64,000 nt of DNA from Perkinsus olseni (GCA_013115135.1 JABANP010000061.1:1-64000), one strand, 5' to 3'. Numbered from the stretch's first letter, positions 22,079-33,339 are shown. Notes: a model not told the origin generated them from the sequence alone. Program-made: numbers and translations.

Positions 22079-25000
22079 ATGATGAGCCTGCTCTGGTTGG
22101 TGAAAGCTCTGGATCTCCCACTTGGTATCTTTTATTTCCTACTTGCCTTCACACTAGGTTGCCTCACCCTAAAGATTCTCTCAAGATACGCTCCCGACCT
22201 CCCCTACACCGTAATGGTCTTCCTCGAGGGTCTGTTATTCGCCGTTTTGGCTGAGAAAAATTGGCTTCCGGGCGAAATTCGCGAGGCTATTGAAATGTGG
22301 CTTGGAATTGACCCTCATCTTTTCCTGATTTTATTCCTGCCCGTATTACTTTTTAACGAGTGCATGGAGCTGGACACCCAGCTGGTGAAGAAGATTTTCA
22401 AACAGGCGGTGGTCTTGGCGACGGTCGGAGTACTGATGAGCGTCGTTGCGATCGGAGCGGCTCAGTATTACCTCATCGCACCTGGGCTGGGTCTGTCACC
22501 GTCGTGGAATCTTTATACTTGTCTTTGCCTAGGGTCGATCTTGAGCGCTACTGACCCGGTGGCGGTGGTGACTTTGCTGCATCATCTGGGGGTAAGTCCG
22601 GTGCTGACGAACCAGGTCTCGGGAGAGAGTATCCTGAATGACGGCACGGCGATGGTTGTTTATACACTGTTCGCGAATCTTGAGGTTGGAGCGAGGTATA
22701 CACCGATAGGGTTGATTATGTTCATGCTGAAGATGTGTATCTTGGGGCCTATCATAGGAGTTGTGGTCGGTGGTGTAGCATTAATTTGCCTGTCGCGGAC
22801 GAACCGGACAGTCGGTCATCAGGGTCATGTGGATGGAACTATCCAACTGGGGGTTACCATTATTGCCGCTTATGGATCCTATTATGTTGCTGATGAGATG
22901 ATGGGGAGCAGCGGAGTGCTTGCTGTCAGTTTTGCAGGGTAAGGGAATTTTCGGGATTTTTTTGGGCACGAACGCGTGAAAAATTGACGGAGAAGTATCC
23001 TTTTGCATTTTAATGAGCAAAAATGGAACAAAATGAGAAAAACTTGAATGGTGGGTGGATTAGTTTTTAAGAAAAAATAGTTTTCTTCTTTGTCCACGTT
23101 TCTTCGGAAGTCGTTCACGAATTATGAATGGGAGGGTATCTTTGCTCCGCTCAGGTATACTATGGCTGCGTCGATGAAGCCACTGTTGGTATCTTCGGAG
23201 ACAATAAGGAGTGTATGGAATGCTATTGAGTAGTGCAAGGGTCGACCTAAGATTCCCTAGCCCAATCTGAGAAAAAGGCATAGCTCGACAACTGAAACTA
23301 CCGCCGTGATTTTCATCCGCTGGTTTCTCCATCAGAATTCGAATGACTTCAGCGCTATTGATGGTACACAGCGGAAACGCCCATTGATGGTACCACACCG
23401 CTTTCAAACCGGCCTCTCTCCAGCCTCGAGCGGGTTTCAAAAACACTCTTGTGAAGGCGACTGCACGGTACAACGACCGACTGCAAGTTTATAGTCGGAA
23501 CATAGTGTCCTCGGCAGTGGTGACCGCGAATTTACGCGTGAGCTTCGAACGACAAGGACAGCGGGGGGAATTGCCGGATAGGATATTGAAAATTTCTGAA
23601 TCAAAATCGTAGGAAGTTTTTTTCCTCTTCTCAGGTTCGTCGGCAACACTCTGGTGTTCTTCCTGAGTGGAGGGCTACTCGGTCAGGCGCTGGTCCGAAG
23701 CGTTCGGGATAATAGCGCATCGTTCACTGCAGTCGGTGCCATGTAGGTCGGGGATGGTCGGGAATCACGTCATAAATCATTACTGGTGAAAAATATTTTT
23801 TTTGTCTGTTCTTTTTTTTCTGACTTTTTCGATATTCCGCACAGAGGAAGAGAGTAAAAAAACTTGGAAAAGTTCGCTTCGCTCCGCCTTAGGTATTTGG
23901 TGATGCTGGTGACACGATCGGTGATGTTGCTGCTGTTGTGGCCCTTACTCGGCCGAATCGGCCCGAAGATCGACTGGAGATCATTGACGGTCATCTCATG
24001 GGGTGGCCTGCGAGGAGCGGTGGCCCTTTCGCTAGCTGTAAGCTTCAACCTAAGATACCACTGTCGTTTCGGGGAAAAGGAAAATCGGGAATTTTTTCCT
24101 TGCAAAAAAATCTGCATTTTCCGCCTAAAAATTTGGCTAATTTTTTAGGTGATGGTGACGAAATCAGAAGAAGCGTTCCCGGATGTCCGCCTCCGCGAAG
24201 AGTTGATGTTCATCGTCGGCGGCTGCGCATGCCTGACGCTTCTCATCAATGCTACGACCGCGCACGCTCTGGTAGGAAGACGAGGGGAATTTCGTGGCGC
24301 GCGACGGTGAATTTTTTCAGGTGAACTTTTTGGGCTTCACGAAGTTGACTACGAGCAAGAGGATTCTGTTGAAAAACGTGGATTTGAGTATCGCTGAAGC
24401 CGCGAGGGAAATGTGAGAAAATATGCCTCGGCTGGGATTCGAACCGGGGACCTTTCGGCTGCCGTAGGTATGACGAGCTCCTTGTGGATGACGAAGTACT
24501 GCGGACGAGCTGTCCCAAGGTGAGCGACTATCGGTCTTGCTGACCTTGCTCTATCTTGTATTTCCTCAACGCAGACTCTGACTGATGCTGTGAGCACATT
24601 GCGTCAAAGAGCGGCCGGCGATTCTGCCGAAGAGGATTCGCCCGGGAGAGGTTCGTCACCGCGCCGCGAAATTCGGCGGGCGTATAGCGACATACGGCTT
24701 GGTCACCGAGTCATCACACCGGGTGAGGAAAATATTTATTCTGATATATTATGAAACGGTTGATCGATTTAAGATACGCGTATGATGCCTCATAGTGACA
24801 CGCGAGCTCGGCTGGAGCAATTGGCGATCCAAGAGACGGTCGTTTCAATAAGGAAGACCTTGTTGTCAGCAGTGAAAGCTGAGTGGGTTGAAAAATGCAG
24901 GCCGCGGGGATCGAACCTGCGACCTCTGATAGATACTGGGACTTTATGGACCTGGGCCTCCTGCCGAGGAACTCGACGGCGGCTCAGTTGTTGATCTATA

Positions 25001-26940
25001 GCGTAGATACGGCGCAGCAGTTTCATGTAAGTTTACGGTGGGTAATCCGAAGGTCCCCGGATCGAATCCCTGCGGTGCTGTTTTGTTTCGTGAGGATGAA
25101 ATTGAGGAATATAATTTGGCGTAGTGTTCGCGGAACCTTCATTCGTTATGCGAAAGGTCCCCGGATCGATCCCCATGGATGTCATTTTCAGATCGAAAAA
25201 AGAATGAACGATTGGAACAAGCTGAGGAAGAGACTCGAATCTGAGCGGAGAATGTCGCTGTGGAGGTTGAAGCAGAAAACCAGGTGGATTGTGCATGCGT
25301 GCATACCAAATTTTTCGTAACTTCTGGCACTCAGGCTGTCCACTGACTTCGCCTCGTCGTGGGCAGAGCTCACCGTCTATGTTGTGGACTCGTTCGTCGC
25401 GGCCCATATAAGAGCGCAGAAGAGCATCGCGAGGTCGGTGGTGAGGCGGCCGGTTCGAATCCTGGGACCGGCGTTTTTCTATTATTTTGCATTTGTTCAC
25501 CAGTGGACAGCGAGAATTATGATGAAGAATATATGTGAACACGTTTTGGAGAGGTCGACTCTCGGGAGGAATAACGAGAAAGATTCGCTTTAGAATCACC
25601 GCCCAATTCCAAGCGAGTACCTTTTCCGTATACAGCAATGATCAACCTTAGATACTACGGCCATACAGAGTCAGCTGACACCGCCGAAGAATGGCTGGTC
25701 ATTGAGGAGTCCAAACATGAAGTTCGCGAGGCGAAAGAGTAACTCTCATGCTGACGACCCAGGTTCGAATCCCACACCCGACACAGGTTCCTCCGTAAAA
25801 CCCTCGGGAAGTCCGGCGAGCGGGTGGTCAGACTTGCTCATTCGAAACAACTTGCTCAGTTCATTTTGATTCACCAGAAAACGATAGTTGGAGACTATGG
25901 AAGGTCAGGGAGTTGTTTCTGAAGGTGAACGGAAAATTAGGATTTTTTCGGAAAATTTCCGGAAATTTTTGGCCTTTTAGGCGATGCTGAAAACTTTCTT
26001 CACAAGATTCAGAGCGATTTGGAATCTTTGGCGACCTTGAAGTTGTCAAGTATCGACCCGACCTGCCTGAAAGATCCTCTCGAAGATGCGAATTCTCGAA
26101 CTTCGGAGGGCAGCGAGAGGGGAGTGCTCTGGCTGAAGAGGTGGGTGGTGAGGCGCAGGTTCGATCCCGACATGTTGCATTTTTACGTGTGTATATTTTT
26201 GTGGCGGGTGACTCTTTTTCTCCTTCAGAGCGAAGACGCGTTTGAGAGTTTCCCAACGAATGACAGAGACGGCGGAGAAGGGGATAATTTCCTTCTGACC
26301 GGTATGAGCTTCGGAAACCGTCACGCGCCACGAAATTATTTTTCTCAGTTATCAAATCTGCACGAATTTGCATGCTGGCTCACGGCGAAGATTTAGTTGA
26401 TGAACTCGAGTTCTTAGCGAAAAAAGTGAGTAAACATGCCTCCCTCGGGGATCGAACCTGGGTGTTTCGCTTGCCTCAGATTCTCGAATCGCCCGTTTAC
26501 AGTCACTCCTGGATGATCAGCGGTGCACCGGCGTCTCCTCGAGGACCTCCTAGTCGTGTTTCGAGCGGCGCGGCGAGTCCGGTGGATTTAACCCAGCCGT
26601 TATTGCCGGAAATTCCTCGGTAAAAAACCTAAAATTTTCCGGAAAAAAATATTTTTGGTCGTCCTTTTTAGGGCGCCGTCGACGGAGTCAATGCCGGGAA
26701 CGGCCATTCGAACGATAGCGAGGCGAGTGAGCACTCGTATGCAAGCTCATCGTCAACTAATGCGGGGGGTAAGCGCGCATGAAAGAATTTCGGGGAATTT
26801 TCGGGAATTTTCAGTTTTTTTTCTCAGGGGTGCATGAAAAATACCGGAAAATTTTCTGGGATTTTCAGTTTTTCCCCTCAGGCCTCTTGTTTGTCTCCCA
26901 ACGCCGGTGTGTTGAGTCCAAGAACTCTACCGAGTCAGAT
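22079..26940 (+). CDS. Na+/H+ exchanger, SOS1/NHE (CPA1) type
   Basis: Plasma- or endomembrane cation/proton antiporter. Exon 1 (22079-22941) encodes most transmembrane helices with LGSILSATDPVAVVTLLHHL and the ND motif in ESILNDGTAMVVY. Core continues at 23155-23229 (MAASMKPLLVSSETIRSVWN), 23635-23743 (FVGNTLVFFLSGGLLGQAL), 23893-24037 (WGGLRGAVALSLAV), 24149-24271 (LTLLINATTAHAL) and 24321-24412 (FLGFTKLTTSKRILL), matching the SOS1/sperm-NHE order. A long, weakly conserved cytoplasmic tail follows in about twelve short exons to about 26940 (for example DLESLATLKLSSIDPTC, LTEESP-like acidic stretches, SSGAASPVDLTQPLLPE). The tail's 3' end is uncertain and it may continue into the next gene. 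Its introns hold at least eight module A or B copies. Confidence 0.88.
24272..24320 (+). repeat. Intron with module B
   Basis: A 49-base GT-AG intron of the exchanger with AATTTCGTGGCGCGCGACGG in its centre and a T-run before CAG. Confidence 0.75.
24413..24574 (-). repeat. Intron with antisense module A and module D
   Basis: Starts GTGAGAAAATATGCC and contains GGATTCGAACC (24435-24445) plus GGGGACCTTT, the reverse complement of a tRNA 3' half with its T-run. Module D, in reverse, lies at 24553-24571 just before the CAG. The 3' splice site could instead be at 24596. Confidence 0.6.
24891..25000 (-). repeat. Antisense module A in exchanger intron
   Basis: GGATCGAACC at 24908-24917. On the minus strand it reads GAGGTCGCAGGTTCGATCC, then GGCCTGCA and TTTTT, a very clear tRNA 3' end with a Pol III-type terminator. 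Confidence 0.7.
25027..25191 (+). repeat. Two tandem sense copies of module A
   Basis: AAGGTCCCCGGATCGAATCC (about 25050-25069) and AAGGTCCCCGGATCGATCCC (about 25154-25173), each followed by a TTTT run, about 104 bases apart. They lie in one long intron or in two introns around a small exon. Confidence 0.65.
25441..25503 (+). repeat. Intron with sense module A
   Basis: A 63-base intron: GTGAGGCGGCCGGTTCGAAT then CCTGGGACCGGCG, TTTTT and ...CACCAG. The donor overlaps the AGG of the tRNA-like block, and the T-run acts as the pyrimidine tract. Confidence 0.75.
25739..25786 (+). repeat. Intron with sense module A, no T-run
   Basis: A 48-base GT-AG intron with CCAGGTTCGAATCCC at 25759-25773. A near-identical block (GACGACCCAGGTTCGA) occurs at 37513-37530. 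Confidence 0.65.
26148..26228 (+). repeat. Intron with sense module A plus module-B-like end
   Basis: GTGAGGCGCAGGTTCGATCC, then GTTGCA and TTTTT, then TTGTGGCGGGTGACT, then a pyrimidine tract and CAG. Both families sit in one 81-base intron. Confidence 0.65.
26302..26348 (-). repeat. Intron with antisense module B
   Basis: A 47-base intron of the exchanger with CCGTCACGCGCCACGAAATT, the reverse complement of module B. Confidence 0.75.
26426..26479 (-). repeat. Intron with antisense module A
   Basis: A 54-base intron: GTGAGTAAACATGCC..., GGATCGAACC at 26449-26458, ...CTCAG. Confidence 0.75.
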
Positions 26941-27129
26941 GAATACGAAAAAAGTGAATATTGTTATGCCGAAAGCGGACGTATAATTTTTGTGGCGCGT
27001 GAAAGTTTTTTGCAACAATTGTTATTTCAACCGTTGTACGTGTTAATTGTAAGAGTGTTGAGTTGCTAGTTCGCCGGGCTTTTTCTTCAAACAGCGGAGC
27101 GAACCGATAACGAAATCTATTTTCCAGTT

Positions 27130-29314
27130 TTCCATCAGTTTTTCCTTTGACGAATGAGGGCGTTATCAACCTCTACCGCACCTTCGTACACCGAGCGTTC
27201 TCGGGACAGAGAACTCCCTCCTATGAAATCATACCGTTCCAAAACACCCCCGAAGGCCTTCATGGCGCCGTGGCTGACTGTCGATGATGACAAGCCTGTG
27301 ATGGTGAGAAAAGAATAATTTGTTTTTTCGTTTTTTTCGATTTTTTCGTTTTTGCGCCTGAAATATCTTGGAAACGGAGATGAACAACTGATCATCTTCG
27401 GCGAACTTTTTTCCATTTCCTGCAGATTGCACGATTTTTTCGCTTTTTTCACGGATCCCCTATCACACTTTTTTCGATTTTCCCCGCAAATTTTCTGTTT
27501 TTTCAACAATTTTTCTGCTCATCTGTTTCCTGTTTTTTCTCGTCAGACCTTTCCACCGCCCTCTGAGCCGCATGCGAGTAGCTGTGCGGATTCAGTGCGG
27601 AGATTGTCGATCCTTTCCAGTTTGAACACGCCAAATCAGGAAGGGGCGAAGTTAGAAGTGAGGGATGCCGGGATCGATCCGGGGACCTTCCGATTGCCCT
27701 GCAAGCGTGTGAGAAATCTTTGCAGTGCGTGGATACCTTTTGTTTCAGACTGATACTACCCCTGATCTCGGAGCCGAGGGCCCGAAGACTGCCAGGCCGC
27801 AAAAAGTTGGATTTTTCCGTAAAATAATGAACATAATTTTGAGGCGCAGTGACGGTGCGCAAAAGAGGAAACATGAAGAGACAGAGAATGTTGGGGAAGT
27901 CAAGAGATTCGCAGGTTCGTTCCCCGGGCGCGGCGTTCTTTAGTATTTTTTCTGTGGAATTTTAGGAACCCCGGCCCCGAAAAAACGCAGAGTATCCAGC
28001 GAGGCCCCGACAACAGCAGCAACGACCAGGGCACCTGATTGGGTGGACAACACTGTTGTGTCAACGAGCGTTGAGGAAATGCAAGATGAGCAAGATAGCG
28101 CGAGACAGTCCGAAAACGGTGAAGCTGCGGAGAGCGTTGATGAGCGAGGAAAAGGCGGTCTGTGGTCGGATGATGAAGAGGGAATTCCAGAGCAGGCAGC
28201 TGGTGGCGTTGAGGAAATGCAAGTGGAGCAAGATGAGGGAGGTGAAGCGCATGAACAGGCCCATGCTGAGGTCGAGGAAAGCGAGGGAAAGTGTTGAGGA
28301 AGAGCAAGAATCTCGAGTGGAGCAAGATTCGCCTGCCACGCGGAGCGAGCAAGGTGAGAACTCCGAAAGTGAGGGTTGCGTTGAGGAATCGCAAGATTCG
28401 CAAGAGGAGCAGAGTGAGCCTGATTCACACAGCGAGCCGGAAGAGCAATCAGTGAGGTTAGAGATCGTTGAGGAATCGCAAGAGTTGCCGAGTGAGCAAG
28501 AGCCTCAGGAGTCTCAGATGGAACAGAGTGAGAATTCTGAGAATGAGAGCGTTGAGGAATCGCAAGATATGCAAGTGGAGCAAGATGCGGCTGATTCGTC
28601 GAGTGAACAGAGCGGGAAGTCTAGCGTCGAGAAATTCGCAAGGCGTGCAAGACAGGAAGGAGTCGGCCGAGTCCCAGGGTGAAAGTGAGTCCTCTGAGAT
28701 GGAGGAGGGAGTTGAGGAAAGTCAAGAATCGCAAGATCAGCAAGACGTTGATGTGGAGGATGAGAGCGTTGAAGAATCGCAAGAAATGCAAGAGGAGCAA
28801 GAGTCAGCACCAGAGAGCGACGAACCGGAGGCTGAGGAAAGTATCCCGGAGGAGCATCCGGGAGTCGTGGAGGGTAAGCTAAACCTCATCTTGAAGTCTT
28901 GCTTAACCTTGCATTTTCGTAACGAATTTTTGTGATCGACATGTTCTTTCCCACCAGCGGTTGAGAATTTCGAGGGTAGAATTTCTGCGGGAAGAAACCG
29001 ATTGAAGTCGTAATTTTGTCGAAAATTTTTCTGATTTTTTCTTTTCTTTGCGTGAAAATCGGCCGAGGTTGTTTTTTCTCGGATTTTTTTACTCAGGTGC
29101 AATCGTCGATGACGGAGCATCTTCGTCCTCCCTGCCCTCCTCTCCCCAGCTGGACTCGTCTAGCGATGATGAAGAAGAGGCGAACCATGGGAATGAGCAG
29201 AAGGTCATCGTTCATGATGATATCTCGGAAACCGAGAGGGCCGACTTGGAGCGCCATGCTGACGCTATTGCCGCTGCTTTGAGTGATGAGGAGAAGAATG
29301 GTGAGATTGATTAG
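27130..29314 (+). CDS. Acidic nuclear repeat protein (VEESQ repeats)
   Basis: Read exons: about 27165-27300 (PPMKSYRSKTPPKAFMAPWL), 27547-27657, 27749-27818, 27866-27914 (KRKHEETENVGEVKRF), about 27966-28875, and 29096-29314 ending at TAG. The fourth and fifth exons carry basic nuclear-localisation-like stretches (KRKHEE; PAPKKRRVSS). The fifth is a long run of Glu/Gln/Ser repeats of the form VEESQ(D/E)xQxEQ, encoded by repeated copies of CGTTGAGGAATCGCAAGAT. The last exon is Ser/Asp/Glu-rich and helical. The repeat reading shifts frame near 28290 and again near 28630, both single-base. Function unknown; a chromatin- or RNA-associated role is a guess. The start is not fixed, and the gene could be the 3' part of the exchanger gene. 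Confidence 0.6.
27658..27748 (-). repeat. Intron with antisense module A
   Basis: GTGAGGGATGCCGGGATCGA followed by TCCGGGGACCTTCC: the reverse of a tRNA T-arm with GGCAT. Splicing joins GAKLE to TDTTPDL in phase. 91 bases. Confidence 0.65.
27819..27865 (+). repeat. Intron with module B variant
   Basis: A 47-base intron with ATTTTGAGGCGCAGTGACGG. Confidence 0.65.
28066..28800 (+). repeat. Coding repeat array built from module D
   Basis: CGTTGAGGAATCGCAAGAT is exact at 28379-28397 and 28550-28568, with one- to three-base variants at about 28069, 28466, 28630, 28711 and 28768. Each encodes VEESQ or VEEMQ. The same 19-mer, reversed, occurs outside this gene (30371-30389). Confidence 0.8.
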
Positions 29315-29319
29315 CGAAT

Positions 29320-30156
29320 CGATCAACTGGGCGAGCGCTTTTTGAATAGGAACTGCGGTCGAGGCTCCGTCGAAGGGGAAAAAGTTGGGGAGAAGAGCCG
29401 CTGAGTTGAAGGCGTTGCAGCAGTCTGGAACTAAACCGGGCCTACTTTATGTGGGTATCTTAGGTTGACGCGTGCAAGATAGCAAATAGGTTAGCTACGA
29501 ACCCTTCTCTCAGTTCCACGGCTTCCCTAATGATGTTGACTCGACTCCGCACGAATGTCAATTTTGGATGAACCAGCCATTGCAAATACAGTTGGAGACC
29601 TGGGCGCGAAAGTAAGATCGAAATCGTTGTTGTCAAGCCGGGAAAGATTTCATACTGATCATACACGATTTCGGTATTTTCACGCGTTTTATTATTTCTC
29701 TCCTACACTGGGTCTTCATAGCGGATCTCTTTCGTAGAGCATAGGCATTTTTTCTCAACGCGGGGGCGAGAAAACTGGAAATATTTCCTCTTCGGAAGGC
29801 TTCAAGAGGAAGATAATTATGGACTAGATTAAGCGTTCTTAAGTCCGAGGCAAGATCGGGGTTTCTCACGAGTGCTTTCATCTTCAATTGGAGGAGAGCG
29901 TCCTTTATTTTTGCCGGAGACCGTAGATGGAAAATTCTTTGTAACTTGCGCAACTTTTCGGTGAAATCATGCGTCTGTAAAACCCGTCAACCAGTTTGGA
30001 TTGGTACTGGTGTCGTACGGTCAATGATTGGTATCTTAGGTGGCACCCCGACCTCGACGAGGATTTCAAGTTCACGACTAGCGTGGAGGAACCCTCCTCG
30101 CCGACGAGCCGATCGCCCCCGAGTCTACTATACATCGACGCGATGAAGACCCCCAA
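29320..30156 (-). CDS. Uncharacterised gene, minus strand
   Basis: ATG at 30156 opens MGVFIASMYSRLGGDRLVGE. An intron (about 30043-29972, containing CCACCTAAGATACC, module C) joins in phase to THDFTEKLRKLQRIFHLRSP and a helical stretch (ALRKNAYALRKRSAMK). Further minus-strand pieces at about 29600-29500 (LQWLVHPKLTFVRSRVN) and 29440-29310 (FDGASTAVPIQKALAQLIDS) fit the same gene, which would end tail-to-tail with the acidic gene. Family unknown. Confidence 0.45.
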
Positions 30157-30199
30157 CGAAGTAAGCGAAATTTACGGCAATTCATGAAAAAAATTATGG

Positions 30200-30463
30200 A
30201 AAAAATTATCTCCAATTAGAAGTTGCAAAAGAAGATGAAAAATGTGCGTAATAAAAGGTAAAACCATCAACCGAGTTTTTTTCACTAGCCCCGCGTTTCG
30301 GAAGAGCAAATCTCACGCGCCTGTGGACGTGAGGCAGACTAAGATTAGGTCTGTGAGAGTTACACTTGCTATCTTGCGATTCCTCAACGGTAGAGATGTC
30401 TTTCAGATTGCGTCGTTCGGTTTGCAAGAGCCTGCCGTTATTCACATGACTTTCGAGCACTAG
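30200..30463. other. Ambiguous coding segment with module D intron
   Basis: Plus strand: an exon ending RQTKIR, a 45-base candidate intron containing the reversed 19-mer at 30371-30389, then DVFQIASFGLQEPAVIHM. Minus strand: a frame that reads VEESQDSKC straight through the same motif. I cannot decide which strand is used. Confidence 0.3.
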
Positions 30464-30539
30464 CGGCAGCAGCAGCAGTTGTAGTCGTTGATTCATCATC
30501 ATCATCATAAGTTCATCATAGGTGTAGATGACCGTATTA

Positions 30540-30625
30540 TAATAAGTTTCGTGGAATGGTAGCGGTCTGTTGTTCATGTTGGCAGAGGAGAAGGTATCAG
30601 GTTCGATCCTCGGCTAGGGCATTTT
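30540..30625 (+). repeat. tRNA-like block (module A) upstream of DAK
   Basis: An A-box-like GTGGAATGGTAGCGG, then AAGGTATCAGGTTCGATCC, CTCGGCTAGGGCA and TTTT. The AAGGTATCxGGTTCGxTCC core matches the tRNA-Gly-like intron at 15635-15699. No acceptor pairing, so a degenerate tRNA. Confidence 0.55.
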
Positions 30626-30870
30626 ATAACGACACAGATGCACACTGCGCATTGCACAGAATTAGGAGTGTTGAAGCTAGCACAAGCGAGGAGCGGTGGT
30701 CCTCCGCCGGAGAGACACTTCGTGAGGGTCGCTACTGCGGGGCGCTCGGAAGCTGCCGAGAAATCCAAATCTTCCTCGTGGCCTGGGCCAGGCCGCCTGG
30801 CATTGAAAAATGAGAAGCTGTTCCGACCGTTTCGTTTTGTATTCTGATGATGATAGAAGCGTTATTTTCG

Positions 30871-32572
30871 ATGGCCCACTGTTTTCTGAATTCGAAAGAG
30901 AAGTTCGTGTCGGACGCCCTGGACGGACTGGTGGCTACTTCCGGCGGCTCAATAGCTCGTCTGGTCACGGCAGACGAAGATACTCAGGTGAGGTTACTCA
31001 TGCAAGATACAAAACAGGTCAACTTATCGAGTCCTTCCATCAGGTGATCGTTCGTACCGATTGGACTAAAAGACCGTGTAGCTGTGATCTCTGGCGGCGG
31101 TAGCGGCCACGAGCCGACCCACCCAGGCTTCGTCGGGAAGGGCATGCTCACTGCCGCCGTCTGCGGGTCCATCTTCGCCTCTCCCAGCGTCTCTGCCATC
31201 CTCTCGACCATCGTCCATGTCACCGGTGACGCGGGTTGCCTCCTGGTCGTCAAGAACTACACCGGCGACCGACTCAACTTCGGTCTGGCCCGCGAGATTG
31301 CGCGATCGAAATACGCCCTCAAGGTTGATATGGTCATCGTTTCTGACGACATCGCCATCCCTGGCTCAGCCCAACCTCGCGGTATCGCTGGCACGCTCTT
31401 CGTTCATAAAATAGCCGGGGCGATGGCTGAGTCGGGCGCGAGCCTAGAGGAAGTATCCAAGGTCGGTCATGGCGCTGCGCAGGGAGCCATGTCCATCGGG
31501 GTGGCCTTGAGCGACTGCAACATGCCTGGGGAGCGAAAGAAGGCGAACAGAGTCGCCGCTGGCACGATGGAGGTGGGCCTCGGCATCCACGGCGAGCCGG
31601 GAGCGGCGACTGTCCCAGACCCAGACCGCTGATGGCACTGTCGATTTACTACTGGGCAAACTGCGAGAGGCGGCGAGGGTCCAGGGGAAGTCCCTTGAAC
31701 GGACAGCGCTGTTGGTGAACAACCTCGGCACCTGCATGCCGGCAGAGATGGACATCATCGTCAGCCACGCCGTGGCCAGTCTGCGTCCAAGCCTTGTGGT
31801 CGGCCCAGCTGCTCTGATGACCTCCCTGGACATGCACGGTTTCTCGCTCACAGTACTGCCCCTCACGGACGAGCTGGAAGGCCTCCTCAAGGCCCCGACT
31901 GCTGTGGCGTCCTGGCCTGCTGCGAGGGCCCCTTCCCTTGGTCGGACGATTCATACAGAGAAGATCGCCTCGGATACTGTCAAGTTCGTGCCGAGCCAGG
32001 ACCCCCTCTATCAGGCCCGAGTTGAAGCGGCCTGCAACGCTATCATCTCTGCGGAGGGAGAGCTCAATGCTCTCGATGGTGCTGTCGGCGATGGTGATTG
32101 TGGTTCGACCCTCGCCGCCGGTGCCCGAGCCATCCTCGCGGACAGCCCCCAGGCCCCCTTCGGCGACGCAAGCGAGCTCGCCTCGTGGCTCGCTGAGGCC
32201 TCCAGTCGTATCGGTGGCTCCTCGGGTGTCCTCGCCGCCATCTTCTTCACGGCTGTTGCGAAGGCCGGTGATTGGTCAGCTGCCGCCATCAAGGCAGGCG
32301 TCGAGGCGATGACTTTCTACGGCGGTGCTTCCGTCGGCTCTCGTACGGCCATGGACGCCCTCATCCCCTTCGCCAACGCCCTCTCTGCGGGGCAGTCGAT
32401 CGAGCAGGCCGCTGATGCGGCTCGGAAAGGGGCGGACAGTACAGCCGCGATGGCGGCCGCCAGCCATGGTAGATCTGCCAACGTACCGGCCGAGGCTTTG
32501 AAGGGCCGAGTCGACCCCGGGGCTGCTGCTGTGGCGAAGGTTGTGAAGGCTGTTGCCAATATTCAGAAGTAA
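30871..32572 (+). CDS. Dihydroxyacetone kinase (DhaK-DhaL fusion)
   Basis: Cytosolic ATP-dependent kinase of dihydroxyacetone/glyceraldehyde. Exon 1 (30871-30987) encodes MAHCFLNSKEKFVSDALDGL. A 56-base intron (30988-31043) is followed by the rest of the gene. DhaK: ISGGGSGHEPTHPGFVGKG and the substrate-His region GTLFVHKIAGA. DhaL: DGAVGDGDCGSTLAAGA, GGSSGVLA and GSRTAMDALIP, where the usual GDRT is GSRT. Two single-base frame breaks: at the A-run 31068-31071 (before DRVAVISGG) and at about 31610-31625 (before DGTVDLLLGKL). The long exon is GC-rich with C-ending codons, unlike its neighbours, which suggests high expression or different ancestry. Confidence 0.92.
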
Positions 32573-33330
32573 AGGATTTTTCTTCCTCCTCGCTTCATGG
32601 CGGTTTGAGTTCGATAGTGCCACTGGGGGAACACAACAGCGTGGAGGAGCGACAGTGTGAATGGTGGTGAATAATGCAAAAGAAGTATTCAAACTCGGCG
32701 ACGACCTGCAGGGGTGAGGTGATGGTGAACGTCTAATTGCCACTGGTACGGCTACCTTGGTAAAAACGACGCTGATGATTCTGATTGTGCTGCTGCTGGT
32801 CCTGTTGGGGCTCCAATAGAGGAGACGTCAATGAGCCGTTACTCGACACATCGATGCTTGACTGAAGAAGGAAATCCTTCAAGGGGGAATACGGGCGTAA
32901 TAGGACCCATGGTATTGCGGAAAAATCAAGGACAATTCCAGGCTACGTGAGTAGGGTTCGAAAGGAGACTTCTCGAGCTGAAAACTCACCCGGTGAGACA
33001 TAGTAGGACTTCGCCTACTTGCCGGCCAAAATACGAAAAGGATAAGTACGGACGGTATCCACTCAGTGAGGAAGAAAACCTGAAGAAAATATCCTGGCGG
33101 CGGAGCGATGCAGATGATGTCTCAGTCTACCATAGAATCCCAAGCTTGTCGATCAATACTCGGAGGGCAGACTGTCTTAATTAGGCCAACACCATACAAG
33201 ACACCACTCATCCCTCTTAGGAGGAATATCAGGGGGCAAGTCAGGGTTAAAACCAAAACCTACAAACGCGATGAATGCAACCCTCACTGGAGCAGACGAA
33301 GGCCTACCCGGTTGATGACGGACTTGTTAC
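32573..33330. other. No supported gene
   Basis: DAK 3' flank and unassigned sequence. One GGCGGAGCGATGC (module E) at about 33098. Confidence 0.45.
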
Positions 33331-33339
33331 GGGACTGGC

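Noticed and set aside
24413..24574. Group II or self-splicing introns as an explanation of the intron repeats
   Set aside because: Introns are 36-90 bases with GT-AG ends and no domain V or ribozyme core; too small for self-splicing classes.
28066..28800. CRISPR-like direct repeats
   Set aside because: The repeats encode an acidic protein in frame, spacing is irregular and the organism is eukaryotic.
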